Both the position numbers and the translations under genes were made by a program. A stretch of 61,145 bases of DNA from a virus: positions 1 to 61,145 of the IMG/VR virus record IMGVR_UViG_3300022920_000542; one strand, given 5' to 3'. Under the pieces are notes generated by a model. That model ran no database searches. It was not told the origin of the DNA and was given only the letters and a program-made list of their open reading frames with translations. Below, piece after piece: positions 1 to 9,899 of the stretch. Within the stretch, counting starts at the first letter, position 1; each line of letters opens with the position of its first letter.

Positions 1-1760
<1,760 letters not shown>

Positions 1761-1771
1761 AATAGATAACA

Positions 1772-2056
1772 ATGAAATATTATATTAAAGATACAACCCT
1801 CAAAGATTCTCCTGTTAAACTGTTTGAATCAACACAACATACCATAAACTATCTAAAGACGGCAGTTCAACGAAAAACTGGTATGACTTACGAACAATAT
1901 TTAACACACCTAGCAGATTTAGGACACTTTGGATACGATGAACGTGAGGTGTACGAAAGTATGCGTGATCATTTTGATATGGGTGTAATGAGAGGTAACA
2001 CATTCGTTCGTTGTAGCATATACGAAGCAAACTTAAATGCCGATGGCAGTGATTAA
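1772..2056 (+). CDS. Hypothetical protein, 94 residues
   Basis: I do not recognise this protein. It is a short soluble, mixed-charge sequence with no membrane segment or cysteine motif. It is the first gene after a good sigma70-like promoter and ends two bases before the nuclease gene start, so the two are probably cotranscribed. The promoter type suggests early expression. Confidence 0.75.
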   Translation: MKYYIKDTTLKDSPVKLFESTQHTINYLKTAVQRKTGMTYEQYLTHLADLGHFGYDEREVYESMRDHFDMGVMRGNTFVRCSIYEANLNADGSD

Positions 2057-2058
2057 TT

Positions 2059-3000
2059 ATGACAGAAACAATAACAGCTGGAGAAAAAAAGCAAGTTAAA
2101 GAAAAGAAGTTCAACAAGTATGTGAGTTTTTCTCAATACTCAATGTACTATAAATGCCCACGTAGTTGGAAACTTGCATATGTAGATAACCTTCGTAAAA
2201 AAGAAAGTAACATACACTTGGTGTTTGGTACTTCTATGCACGAAGTTATTCAAGATTATCTTGAAATGATGTATAATCAACCACAACTTGATGTCGATTC
2301 TATTGATTGGAAAGCAAAGCTGTTGCAAACTATGAATACCATTGCCGATGAAGAACGTAATCTTATTGATGGTAAACGGTGCATGACCGATGACGAGTTT
2401 AACGAGTTTGTTGAAGATGGAAATCAGTTACTTGATTACTTTCTTGATGAAGAAGTCAGACGAAAATACTTTTCAACAACACGACACACATTGACAGGAA
2501 TTGAGACCTCTATTGATTTAGAAGTAAGAAAGAATGTAGGATACATTGGATTTCTTGATGTTGTGTTATTTGATAAAGTCAACCAAAAGTATAAAATTAT
2601 TGATTTGAAAACTTCTACCCGTGGTTGGAACAAGTGGCAAAAAGCAGACGAAAGTAAAACACATCAGTTGCTATTATATAAGGTTTTCTATGCAAAAGAA
2701 TTTGGTGTACCACTTGATAAAATTGACGTGGAGTTTATTATTCTAAAACGCAAACATGATCCAGATGATCCTTGGGGTGGTGATCGTGTACAACGATTCG
2801 TTCCTCCTCATGGAAATATGTCTTCAAAGCAGGCTTGGTCAAGTTTTAATAACTTTCTAAATGAATCATTCACCAAAAGTGGTGAATATGATATGGATAA
2901 TCCGTTTCCAAAAACACCCGGTAAAGCAAAAAAGAATTGTCGTTGGTGTGAGTTTGCAAAGAAGTCGGGAGGTCCATGCGATGGCAAAGAAGGTGAATAA
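2059..3000 (+). CDS. PD-(D/E)XK exonuclease, RecB/Cas4-like, with probable iron-sulfur cysteines
   Basis: The 313-residue protein has the PDDEXK_1 pattern. It has an N-terminal SFSQYSMYYKCPRSWKL helix region with a cysteine at about residue 33, the GTSMHEVIQ motif, the acidic GFLDVVLFD strand, the IIDLKTST core carrying the catalytic Asp and Lys, and the QLLLYK motif. Three more cysteines cluster at the C-terminus (CRWC and GGPC, residues about 294-308). One N-terminal and three C-terminal cysteines is the arrangement that holds a 4Fe-4S cluster in Cas4 and AddB nucleases. The likely role is DNA end processing in recombination or host DNA breakdown. There is no adjacent CRISPR array or cas gene. 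Confidence 0.88.
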   Translation: MTETITAGEKKQVKEKKFNKYVSFSQYSMYYKCPRSWKLAYVDNLRKKESNIHLVFGTSMHEVIQDYLEMMYNQPQLDVDSIDWKAKLLQTMNTIADEERNLIDGKRCMTDDEFNEFVEDGNQLLDYFLDEEVRRKYFSTTRHTLTGIETSIDLEVRKNVGYIGFLDVVLFDKVNQKYKIIDLKTSTRGWNKWQKADESKTHQLLLYKVFYAKEFGVPLDKIDVEFIILKRKHDPDDPWGGDRVQRFVPPHGNMSSKQAWSSFNNFLNESFTKSGEYDMDNPFPKTPGKAKKNCRWCEFAKKSGGPCDGKEGE

Positions 3001-3014
3001 AAGTAATTTTAACT

Positions 3015-3023
3015 TATATTTAT
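3015..3023 (+). promoter_or_regulatory. TATATTTAT box upstream of dnaK
   Basis: TATATTTAT lies 82 bases before the dnaK ATG. If transcription starts 6-7 bases downstream, as at T4 late promoters, the mRNA would begin at the first hairpin at 3029. The hsp20 gene has the same layout at 57850. Confidence 0.55.
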
Positions 3024-3028
3024 ATACA

Positions 3029-3071
3029 GATAATGCTCAATGAGATTATCTAGAATGCTCAATCGAGATTC
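3029..3071 (+). ncRNA. Tandem bulged-G hairpins in the dnaK leader
   Basis: Two stem-loops lie in tandem. The first (3029-3050) pairs GATAAT with ATTATC and CTC with GAG across an AAT loop, leaving a single unpaired G at 3035. The second (3053-3071) pairs GAAT with ATTC and CTC with GAG across AATC, again leaving one unpaired G (3057). The hsp20 leader has the same design with different outer-stem bases. The function could be mRNA protection or a protein-binding operator; this is inference. Confidence 0.6.
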
Positions 3072-3105
3072 AAACAAACTAACAAAATAAAAAGAGGAAT
3101 AGAAA

Positions 3106-5037
3106 ATGGCTAAAGTAATTGGCATTGATTTAGGTACATCGAACAGTTGTGTTGCGGTGGTAGAAGCAGGAGAACCAAAAGTGATAACCAACTCAGAGGG
3201 AGCAAGAACTACCCCAAGTATAGTTGGATTTGCAAAAGACGGACAACGACTTGTAGGTCAGGCCGCAAAAAGGCAAGCAATCACTAATCCAGAGAATACA
3301 ATTTTTTCTGCGAAACGTCTTATTGGACGAAAATATAAAGAGATAAAGAAAGAAGTTAAAAATCTTCCTTATTCTGTTGTATCTGGTAAAAACGGAGATG
3401 CATACATCAAATGCAAAGATGGTGACGAAGAAAAAGAATATGCACCTGAGTTTATCGCAAGTATTGTTCTTGGTAAATTAAAAGCAGATGCAGAAGCATA
3501 TCTCGGAGAAGAAGTAACTCAAGCAGTTATTACCGTACCTGCATACTTTAACGATTCTCAACGACAAGCAACAAAAGACGCAGGTGAAATTGCAGGACTA
3601 GAAGTATTACGTATCGTTAATGAACCGACCGCTGCATCTCTTGCATACGGATTAGAAAAGAAAAATGAAGAAACCATTGCAGTTTACGACCTTGGTGGTG
3701 GAACATACGATGTATCTATTCTTGAAATAGGTGACGGAGTATTTGAGGTAAAGTCTACTAATGGTGATACACAATTGGGTGGTGACAATTGGGATGATAC
3801 TCTTATTGATTATCTTGTATCCGAGTTCAAGAACGAGTCTGGAATTGATTTACATGAAGATGGACAAGCAATGCAACGTCTTAAAGAAGAAGCAGAAAAA
3901 GCAAAAGTTGCTTTATCATCAAGTGCGTCCACCACAATAAATCTTCCATTTATTACGGCAGATGCAAGTGGACCAAAACACTTAAACATCGATGTTACTC
4001 GTAGCAAGTTTGAACAAATTTGTGATTCTTTATACCAACGGACAAAAGAACCTTTTGAAAAATGTCTTGATGATGCGGGTATCACCATGAGTGATGTTAA
4101 AAACCTCATTCTCGTTGGTGGAATGACTCGTAGTCCCAAGGTTGTAGAAATTGCAAAAGAACTTGCCGGTGGTAACGATCCACACCAAGGAGTTAATCCC
4201 GATGAGGTAGTTGCCTTGGGTGCGGCCATTCAAGGTGCGATTCTTGCAGGAGACGAGGGTGTAAGTGATGTTTTGTTGCTAGATGTAACCCCACTTACTC
4301 TTGGAATAGAAACGCAAGGTGGTGTGTCTACACCAATGATAGAACGTAACACTACAATTCCAACCAAGAAGTCACAAATATTTACAACTGCAAGTGATAA
4401 TCAACCTGAAGTGGACATCGTTGTGCTTCAAGGAGAACGAGCAATGTCTGCTGATAATAAGAAACTCGGGAATTTCAAGTTAGACGGAATACAATCTGCT
4501 CCAAGAGGAACACCCCAAGTTGAAGTTACCTTTGATATTGATGCAAATGGTATTTTGAATGTAAGTGCAACTGATAAAGGAACTGGTAAAGATCAAAAAA
4601 TTACTATCAGTGATTCAAGTGGACTTGACAAAGACGAAGTTGAAAAAATGAAGGCAGATGCTGAAAAGTATGCCGATGAAGATAAACAAAAGAAAGAAAA
4701 AATTGAACTTCGTAATCAAGTAGAGTCGGGTGTTTATCAAATAGAAAAAATGCTCGAAGATAACAAAGAAAAAATTCCAGAAGACGAAGTTAAACAAACC
4801 AACAAACTTCTTGAGACTACTAAAAAAGAACTTGAAGATGCAACGATTGAACCCCATAAGTTGACTGAGTTATCAAAAAACTTAATGGATCATGTCCAAA
4901 CATTAATTCCTCATACACAACCTGATGAATCACAAGAAACTACCGATAGTGATGAAGAAATACCTACTAGCAATGATGAAGATGTAGTTGACGCTGATTT
5001 TGAAGTCGTGGATGAAGAAGAAAAAACTTCTAGTTAA
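3106..5037 (+). CDS. dnaK: Molecular chaperone DnaK (Hsp70)
   Basis: This is a full-length 643-residue bacterial-type DnaK. Signatures are IDLGTSNS at the N-terminus, the [10 protein letters not shown] phosphate loop, [12 protein letters not shown], the linker near [13 protein letters not shown], and the acidic tail ending close to the bacterial [12 protein letters not shown] form. It is an ATP-driven folding chaperone. No dnaJ or grpE is in the window, so it probably uses host co-chaperones. It has an AGAGGA ribosome site seven bases before the ATG, a leader with two bulged-G hairpins, and a strong terminator after the stop, so it is a single-gene unit. Recent acquisition from a bacterial host is plausible. 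Confidence 0.97.
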   Translation: MAKVIGIDLGTSNSCVAVVEAGEPKVITNSEGARTTPSIVGFAKDGQRLVGQAAKRQAITNPENTIFSAKRLIGRKYKEIKKEVKNLPYSVVSGKNGDAYIKCKDGDEEKEYAPEFIASIVLGKLKADAEAYLGEEVTQAVITVPAYFNDSQRQATKDAGEIAGLEVLRIVNEPTAASLAYGLEKKNEETIAVYDLGGGTYDVSILEIGDGVFEVKSTNGDTQLGGDNWDDTLIDYLVSEFKNESGIDLHEDGQAMQRLKEEAEKAKVALSSSASTTINLPFITADASGPKHLNIDVTRSKFEQICDSLYQRTKEPFEKCLDDAGITMSDVKNLILVGGMTRSPKVVEIAKELAGGNDPHQGVNPDEVVALGAAIQGAILAGDEGVSDVLLLDVTPLTLGIETQGGVSTPMIERNTTIPTKKSQIFTTASDNQPEVDIVVLQGERAMSADNKKLGNFKLDGIQSAPRGTPQVEVTFDIDANGILNVSATDKGTGKDQKITISDSSGLDKDEVEKMKADAEKYADEDKQKKEKIELRNQVESGVYQIEKMLEDNKEKIPEDEVKQTNKLLETTKKELEDATIEPHKLTELSKNLMDHVQTLIPHTQPDESQETTDSDEEIPTSNDEDVVDADFEVVDEEEKTSS

Positions 5038-5056
5038 AAATAATAAATTTATTTTT

Positions 5057-5087
5057 AAGGTGAGGATTATGTCCTCACCTTTTTTTT
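5057..5087 (+). terminator. Rho-independent terminator after dnaK
   Basis: GGTGAGGA pairs with TCCTCACC around the loop TTATG, extended by AA/TT pairs, and is followed by eight T residues. Confidence 0.95.
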
Positions 5088-5119
5088 GTCTAAAAATATA
5101 AATATGTATATATACACAT

Positions 5120-5302
5120 ATGAGTAACCCACTAACTGATCCGTGGAAGGTATGGACAAACGAAAACCTTAAACTTGGAGTCTCACCTACTAAAATATTT
5201 GGAATTCTGGTTAATAATAACTTTGATTTGAATGAGATTATAGAAGAACTGAATCGATTAAAAGATGCCAACCAATCCACTGATTTATCCAGAGACACAT
5301 AA
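5120..5302 (+). CDS. Hypothetical protein, 60 residues
   Basis: This short acidic protein has a middle segment (SPTKIFGILVNNNFDLNE) that reads like a small helical domain. I do not recognise it. It follows the dnaK terminator and is preceded by an AT-rich stretch (TATATATACACATATG) without a clear ribosome site. Confidence 0.55.
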   Translation: MSNPLTDPWKVWTNENLKLGVSPTKIFGILVNNNFDLNEIIEELNRLKDANQSTDLSRDT

Positions 5303-5325
5303 TCACGATCAACCTATAGTCGTGA
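5303..5325 (+). other. Small stem-loop after the 60-residue gene
   Basis: TCACGA (5303-5308) pairs with TCGTGA (5320-5325) around an 11-base loop. No T-run follows, so it is not a standard terminator. It could be a weak stop or processing site. Confidence 0.3.
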
Positions 5326-5387
5326 CAGATGTGATCATATAACCCAAATAAAAAACCATTCAAACTATTATAAAAACTATTTTTTAT

Positions 5388-5396
5388 AATATTTAT
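5388..5396 (+). promoter_or_regulatory. AATATTTAT box before 5401
   Basis: AATATTTAT-GAGC-ATG. The four-base spacing to the ATG at 5401 matches the set described in the findings, and argues for 5401 as the start over the overlapping ATG at 5395. Confidence 0.5.
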
Positions 5397-5400
5397 GAGC

Positions 5401-5595
5401 ATGGGATATGATGATACTGATATTGTAGTGCGTATAAAATCGCAAGTGTATAAATTAAAACACAGAAGAATTGAAGGTTTTGTTGATAAATCTTTGTTAT
5501 CTGCGTGTTTAATAAATGAAATTAAATATTTATTTTCATTATTAGGCAAAGATTTACAAAAAGAAATATTAAAACAACCATGGCTGGATGAATAA
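5401..5595 (+). CDS. Hypothetical protein, 64 residues
   Basis: A small basic, probably helical protein starting MGYDDTDIV that I do not recognise. An in-frame ATG at 5395 would add two residues, but it overlaps the AATATTTAT box. Its stop is immediately followed by the ATG of the phosphomannomutase gene, so the two are probably expressed together. Confidence 0.6.
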   Translation: MGYDDTDIVVRIKSQVYKLKHRRIEGFVDKSLLSACLINEIKYLFSLLGKDLQKEILKQPWLDE

Positions 5596-6282
5596 ATGAA
5601 TTATGTGTTTGATGTAGACGGAACTCTAACTCCAAGTCGTTTAAAGATGGATGTGGAGTTTGAGAAGTTTTTTAGAAACTGGATAAAAGATAAGAATGTT
5701 TATCTTTTAACTGGATCTGACCACGACAAAACAATAGAGCAGGTTGGAGTTAACATCTGGAGTGAAGTGACCGAATCACATCAGTGTGGTGGTAACGTTG
5801 TTTTTAGAAAAGGTGACATGGTAGAAGTAAGTAAGTGGCAACCGAGTAAAAGTCTACTCGACACCTGTAAAAACCTAATTAATATCAGCAAATATTCTAT
5901 TAAAGCAGGAAACCACATAGAAGAACGAGTCGGACTTCTTAATATAAGTGTAGTTGGAAGAAATTGCACACAACAACAAAGAGAAGACTACTACGAATGG
6001 GACAAAACCAACAAAGAACGAGAATTTATTTGTCAGGCAATAAACAAAATGTTTCCGGAGTTAGAAGCAAGTGCAGGAGGTCAGATCAGTGTAGATATCC
6101 ATAAATTTGGTAAAAACAAGTCTCAAATAAGAAGAAAAATTGAAGGAGACATTTGGTTTTTTGGGGACAAAACAATGAAAGGTGGTAATGATTACCCAAT
6201 TGCAAATATACTAAAAGATCCTGATAAAGTGTTTCAGGTAGATGATTGGGAACATACATACAAACTTTTAAAAGAAATTTAA
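5596..6282 (+). CDS. Phosphomannomutase, eukaryotic-type (HAD superfamily)
   Basis: The 228-residue protein has the HAD nucleophile motif FDVDGTLTPSR and a long stretch typical of eukaryotic PMM1/PMM2: ISVVGRNCTQQQRE, YEWDKTNKERE, GGQISVDIHKFGKNKSQ and FFGDKTMKGGNDYPIAN. The family converts mannose 6-phosphate to mannose 1-phosphate, the precursor of GDP-mannose. It differs from the bacterial ManB/AlgC phosphomannomutase family. The partner gene 6285-6731 is a nucleotidyltransferase-like protein two bases downstream. The enzyme may feed the sugar and glycosyltransferase island at 37-50 kb. Confidence 0.9.
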   Translation: MNYVFDVDGTLTPSRLKMDVEFEKFFRNWIKDKNVYLLTGSDHDKTIEQVGVNIWSEVTESHQCGGNVVFRKGDMVEVSKWQPSKSLLDTCKNLINISKYSIKAGNHIEERVGLLNISVVGRNCTQQQREDYYEWDKTNKEREFICQAINKMFPELEASAGGQISVDIHKFGKNKSQIRRKIEGDIWFFGDKTMKGGNDYPIANILKDPDKVFQVDDWEHTYKLLKEI

Positions 6283-6284
6283 TT

Positions 6285-6731
6285 ATGTCAGATAAGCTTA
6301 TCAAAGGATTTACGTGTGGGGCAATGGACGTATTTCATGCGGGTCATGTGCTTATGATGGAAGATTGTAAACGACACTGCGATTATTTAATTGTAGGATT
6401 GCATACAAATCCTCAGTTGGATAGAGCAGACAAAAACAAACCAATTCAATCAGTTGTAGAAAGATATATACAACTGCGTGGAAGTAAGTTTGTTGACGAA
6501 ATAATTCCATATGAAACTGAATCGGATTTGATTGAAATTCTTAAAGGTATTGATTATGATGTTAGGTTCGTTGGAGACGATTGGAAAGATAAACCTTTTA
6601 CAGGACATGATTTACCAGGACATTTGAATAAAGTGTTGTACAACTCTAGGCAACATGATTATAGCAGTTCTGCGTTGAGGCGTAGAGTCGCACAGGGAGA
6701 AACAAAAGAAAAGAAATCTAAACGTAAATAA
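6285..6731 (+). CDS. Cytidylyltransferase-like nucleotidyltransferase
   Basis: The 148-residue protein has the HxGH nucleotidyl-transfer motif in GAMDVFHAGHVLMM and the SSSALRRRV motif near the C-terminus. This is the glycerol-3-phosphate cytidylyltransferase / heptose-phosphate nucleotidyltransferase layout. It would activate a phosphorylated sugar or polyol with CTP or ATP; the substrate cannot be told from sequence. The ATG at 6285 lies two bases after the phosphomannomutase stop. The C-terminus is lysine-rich. Confidence 0.85.
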   Translation: MSDKLIKGFTCGAMDVFHAGHVLMMEDCKRHCDYLIVGLHTNPQLDRADKNKPIQSVVERYIQLRGSKFVDEIIPYETESDLIEILKGIDYDVRFVGDDWKDKPFTGHDLPGHLNKVLYNSRQHDYSSSALRRRVAQGETKEKKSKRK

Positions 6732-6740
6732 AATATATAT

Positions 6741-6749
6741 TATATTTAT
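6741..6749 (+). promoter_or_regulatory. TATATTTAT box before 6789
   Basis: TATATTTAT lies 39 bases before the ATG at 6789. The leader contains a possible weak pairing of TCAC with GTGA just before the start codon. Confidence 0.4.
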
Positions 6750-6788
6750 ATTCAAATAAAGGTTATGTTCACTTAATGATGATGTGAT

Positions 6789-7259
6789 ATGAACTTTATT
6801 TATTTTATTTGTCCAGAAAACCAACAACTAGCAAAATATTGCGAAGGATTTTATAACTATTTAACATACGGATATAAAACTTGGAGTCGTGATCGGTATG
6901 TTCAATCTTCACCGAAGGAGAAAGTGGGGAAATCACGTATGTTGATGAAAAAGAATGTTCCTCAGTATGAGGAAATGAAGGCAGGTGATTCGGTTCTTGA
7001 TAGAATTTACAAAAAAGTAATCACAAGTGATTGCTACGAACACTCGTATAGTAGATTAACAGACCTAGATATACACAAAAGTGAATTAATAATATTTATC
7101 ACATCATGTAAGTCTCCAAAAAGACCACCCACTTATTTATATACAAAAACAAATTCTGTTATTATGTGGAAGGTATCTAATGTAGATAAACTCAGTGACA
7201 ATAAATACCAACTACTTGAGTCGTTGATCCGAAAACTTGCAAAACCCAATCAATCGTAA
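6789..7259 (+). CDS. Hypothetical protein, 156 residues
   Basis: I do not recognise this protein, which starts MNFIYFICPENQQLAKYC. It is soluble and basic with several aromatic residues. It overlaps convergently by 10 bases with the stop end of the large metallopeptidase-like gene on the other strand, and no terminator is seen between them. Confidence 0.7.
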   Translation: MNFIYFICPENQQLAKYCEGFYNYLTYGYKTWSRDRYVQSSPKEKVGKSRMLMKKNVPQYEEMKAGDSVLDRIYKKVITSDCYEHSYSRLTDLDIHKSELIIFITSCKSPKRPPTYLYTKTNSVIMWKVSNVDKLSDNKYQLLESLIRKLAKPNQS

Positions 7260-9679
7260 AGATTTTCTACAAGTTCTCCGAAGTTACGCATAATGATACC
7301 AGCACACGCATTTGCTTCGTTCTCTATATCACTTCCTGTTTGACCACTATCCACTTCAAGAACTCCTAGTTCGTTTTGCTTTTGGTGTACCAATTCGTGT
7401 GCTAAACTTCTACATACATCGGGAAATGCTCTGCCTTTTGTATATATAGAAATTTCATTTGTATTGGGATCATAACAAGCAGCTGTCATATGTTCGTGTC
7501 TTTGTGTTAAAAGTTTCACAGATACCTTTTCTTTTAATTGCAAAGCTTTTCTTGCAAACTTGATAAACTCATGAACATTATCTTTGTTCATTGCGACTTC
7601 GTTTAATGATTCTTTTGTATATTTCATATTCATTTCGTTTATATTTGCTCCACCTGTTCTGACAATTTCACGAAAGAACCAACGAGTCCACTCTCCTAGT
7701 TTGCCTGGTCCTTTTACTATATATAGTTTAAATGCTTCTGCAAATGCTTCTTCTGGATTTGTATTTCCGTAGTTGGTAATGTGTTCAATTGGAATTTCTT
7801 TACCGGGTCCAACCCATCTATCTGCTAATTTTGTTACAACTTCTTTTCTGTTCTCGGTTGACCAAACGGATGTCATTTGTAATGCTTTGAACTTTGCTTT
7901 GGTCTCGGCGTTGGTTTCTTTTTTATCAATGACTTTTAATCCTACTCGTCTTTTATGTATCTTGCTTCCATTCTTATCAAAATACTTTTCTACATAATCT
8001 TCTACATCTTTACGTTCAATAGATACTTTCTTGCTTTTAATTGTATCTTGCCAATGCTTCTTTGCATTAGATGGAACATTACGATACCAAAAACGATGAC
8101 CAAGTTCGTGAGTGAATGTGTCTTGGGTCATTCCACATCCATATAACTTGAGCATATCTTTATTCATGTAATACTCACCGTTAACCATATCGTTGCTATT
8201 ATCTGATGTTAATCCAAAATCCAAATCAACCACCAATCCATCAATACATTTTCCGAAACCTGCTTTTTGAATTTGCTTTGACCAATGCTTGATTCCATTT
8301 ACTAAACCCTTGAAACTTTTTTCACGACTTGCTTCTCCTTGTTCTGTTCCACCTTTTCGTTTGAAGTTGTGAATAACCAACTTGACAGGTCCTATTTGTG
8401 CTTGTTCAATTGGTTTTTCTCGTTCTTGATCACCTTCTATTGCGATGTATTGAAGAAGTGCTTTGATACCTTCACGAAATTGGGTTCTGTATCTTCTGAT
8501 ATTGGTTTCTCGTTCTTTGGCTAATCTATGTGGACTTACACGATGCTTTTTATCTATAAAGTCCCACATCTCTGGAAAATTTCCACCAAGACCCGTAACT
8601 GCACCCCAGCATTTTTCACGAACTTCTTTTTCTTCCCAGGTTTCCATCTTCTTACCACTCGCACCTGTATGCTTATACTGCAAAAAGAATTTGTAAACCC
8701 AATTCTCAAAGTTTTCTTGAAATGTACCGAATGCTCTTCTTACTTTTTTAAAGTCCTTGATTGTCTGTGGGTCTTCACTATTATCACCAATTGATTTGTA
8801 TGCTTTAGTAAGAACTCTTAAATCTGTTGCCCACTTCTTTACTGAGTTGCTATCAACCTTTACTTTGTCTTCTGAAATGATTTCCGACAGATTACCTTTT
8901 TGTATATACATATATAAACCTGCTAATCGTTTCTTAAACTTCTTGAGATATTTACTGTTGATATATGTAAGAAAGTCTTTATCAAAAAACTCTACATCAA
9001 TTGCCCAATCTTGAAATGATTTGTAACTTTCTAATTTTTTCTTTTTAAAGTCGGCAAGAAATTCCGGACGATGTGCAAACCGATCAGATAGATTTTTCCA
9101 TACACGAACTATCTGAGATTGTCCTGCTTGATAATATGCATTAAATTCTTCTGGTGTGTTGTAGTATCCTTCTATATCTTGTGTATCTAAGTACTTGGCA
9201 CTTGTTTTACCTAAACCACGATCACGATACCTTAAATGATCCAGAAAGTGTATATATTCGTGAATGAATGTATCTTTATCAAGACGAGTGTCCATATACT
9301 TACCATTGTATTCACCGATTAGATTGGCATTTACAATTACACCTTTAAATGATATTCCCCCAACTTTCAAACTTTTGTTTGTAAAACCACCTGCGATTGT
9401 TACTCCACCACGTGATGTACTTTTTGTTGGAATGAAAAATAATACTACCTCACTTAAAGACGGAAAGTTTTTATCTATGTCTGTTCCTCTAAGAGCAACA
9501 CCTTTCCATTGTGTAAGTGGTATAAATGGTTTGTTGACTATACTATTCTCACCTTCACCTTCTAATTTATCTTTATGTTTAGTTAAAAACCGCACCACTT
9601 TATCGTATGCTTTTTCGGCAATACCTGTGTAATACATATCTTGCTCTACATTTGCTTCTTTTATATGGGTGCTATTCAT
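7250..9679 (-). CDS. Large protein with three HExxH zinc-metallopeptidase motifs
   Basis: The 809-residue protein carries three separate zincin motifs: TFIHEYIHFLDH (HExxH near residue 140), DTFTHELGHRFWYR (near 524) and SLAHELVHQKQNE (near 761). Each is followed by a glutamate-rich helix that could give a third zinc ligand: PEEFNAYY (near 178), NPEEAFAEAF (near 641) and IENEANA (near 786). This reads as three gluzincin-like domains in one chain, joined by charged helical linkers. I do not recognise the whole architecture. Possible roles are proteolysis of virion or host proteins, or cell-wall attack. There is no signal peptide. The ATG at 9679 is 5 bases after an AATATTTAT box, which suggests late expression. 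Confidence 0.85.
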   Translation of the reverse strand: MNSTHIKEANVEQDMYYTGIAEKAYDKVVRFLTKHKDKLEGEGENSIVNKPFIPLTQWKGVALRGTDIDKNFPSLSEVVLFFIPTKSTSRGGVTIAGGFTNKSLKVGGISFKGVIVNANLIGEYNGKYMDTRLDKDTFIHEYIHFLDHLRYRDRGLGKTSAKYLDTQDIEGYYNTPEEFNAYYQAGQSQIVRVWKNLSDRFAHRPEFLADFKKKKLESYKSFQDWAIDVEFFDKDFLTYINSKYLKKFKKRLAGLYMYIQKGNLSEIISEDKVKVDSNSVKKWATDLRVLTKAYKSIGDNSEDPQTIKDFKKVRRAFGTFQENFENWVYKFFLQYKHTGASGKKMETWEEKEVREKCWGAVTGLGGNFPEMWDFIDKKHRVSPHRLAKERETNIRRYRTQFREGIKALLQYIAIEGDQEREKPIEQAQIGPVKLVIHNFKRKGGTEQGEASREKSFKGLVNGIKHWSKQIQKAGFGKCIDGLVVDLDFGLTSDNSNDMVNGEYYMNKDMLKLYGCGMTQDTFTHELGHRFWYRNVPSNAKKHWQDTIKSKKVSIERKDVEDYVEKYFDKNGSKIHKRRVGLKVIDKKETNAETKAKFKALQMTSVWSTENRKEVVTKLADRWVGPGKEIPIEHITNYGNTNPEEAFAEAFKLYIVKGPGKLGEWTRWFFREIVRTGGANINEMNMKYTKESLNEVAMNKDNVHEFIKFARKALQLKEKVSVKLLTQRHEHMTAACYDPNTNEISIYTKGRAFPDVCRSLAHELVHQKQNELGVLEVDSGQTGSDIENEANACAGIIMRNFGELVENLYD

Positions 9680-9684
9680 CAAGT

Positions 9685-9693
9685 ATAAATATT
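9685..9693 (-). promoter_or_regulatory. AATATTTAT box of the triple-zincin gene
   Basis: On the minus strand it reads AATATTTAT-ACTTG-ATG. A second TATATTTAT copy lies further upstream (plus-strand positions about 9702-9710). Confidence 0.5.
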
Positions 9694-9728
9694 AACTACC
9701 TATAAATATATACATTTTATATAAGTAC

Positions 9729-9761
9729 AAAAAAAAGAACCAATCCTAGAATTGGTTCTTT
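9729..9761 (-). terminator. Terminator of the clamp and clamp-loader transcript
   Basis: AAAGAACCAAT pairs with ATTGGTTCTTT around a six-base loop. Read on the minus strand it ends in eight T residues (the A-run at 9729-9736). It would stop leftward transcription after the 38-residue gene. The plus-strand reading has only a weak T-run. Confidence 0.85.
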
Positions 9762-9782
9762 AATATAACCTTTGGTTTTGTA

Positions 9783-9899
9783 TTACTCGTTACCGGTTAG
9801 AATATACCAAACTTGTAAACAAATAATAAAACTAAATGCAACTATTCCACCAAGTAGTTCATAAACTGCGTATAACCTATTTTTTAGATTCTTATTCAT
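9783..9899 (-). CDS. Small membrane protein, 38 residues, coupled to the clamp-loader gene
   Basis: The ATG (9899) overlaps the TGA stop of the clamp-loader ATPase gene as ATGA, the arrangement of translationally coupled genes. The protein is MNKNLKNRLYAVYELLGG at the N-terminus, followed by one hydrophobic segment (IVAFSFIICLQVWYIL) and a short NE-containing tail. It sits where T4 has gene 62, but it is far too short to be gp62. The function is unknown. Confidence 0.7.
   Translation of the reverse strand: MNKNLKNRLYAVYELLGGIVAFSFIICLQVWYILTGNE

Noticed and set aside
2059-3000. CRISPR-Cas4 system
   Set aside because: The nuclease has Cas4-like cysteines, but there is no repeat array or other cas gene in the window.
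5303-5325. Rho-independent terminator
   Set aside because: The stem-loop is not followed by a T-run.
7584-9632. Several long plus-strand frames opposite the triple-zincin gene
   Set aside because: They are the complement of a well-supported coding strand and have no motifs or start signals.
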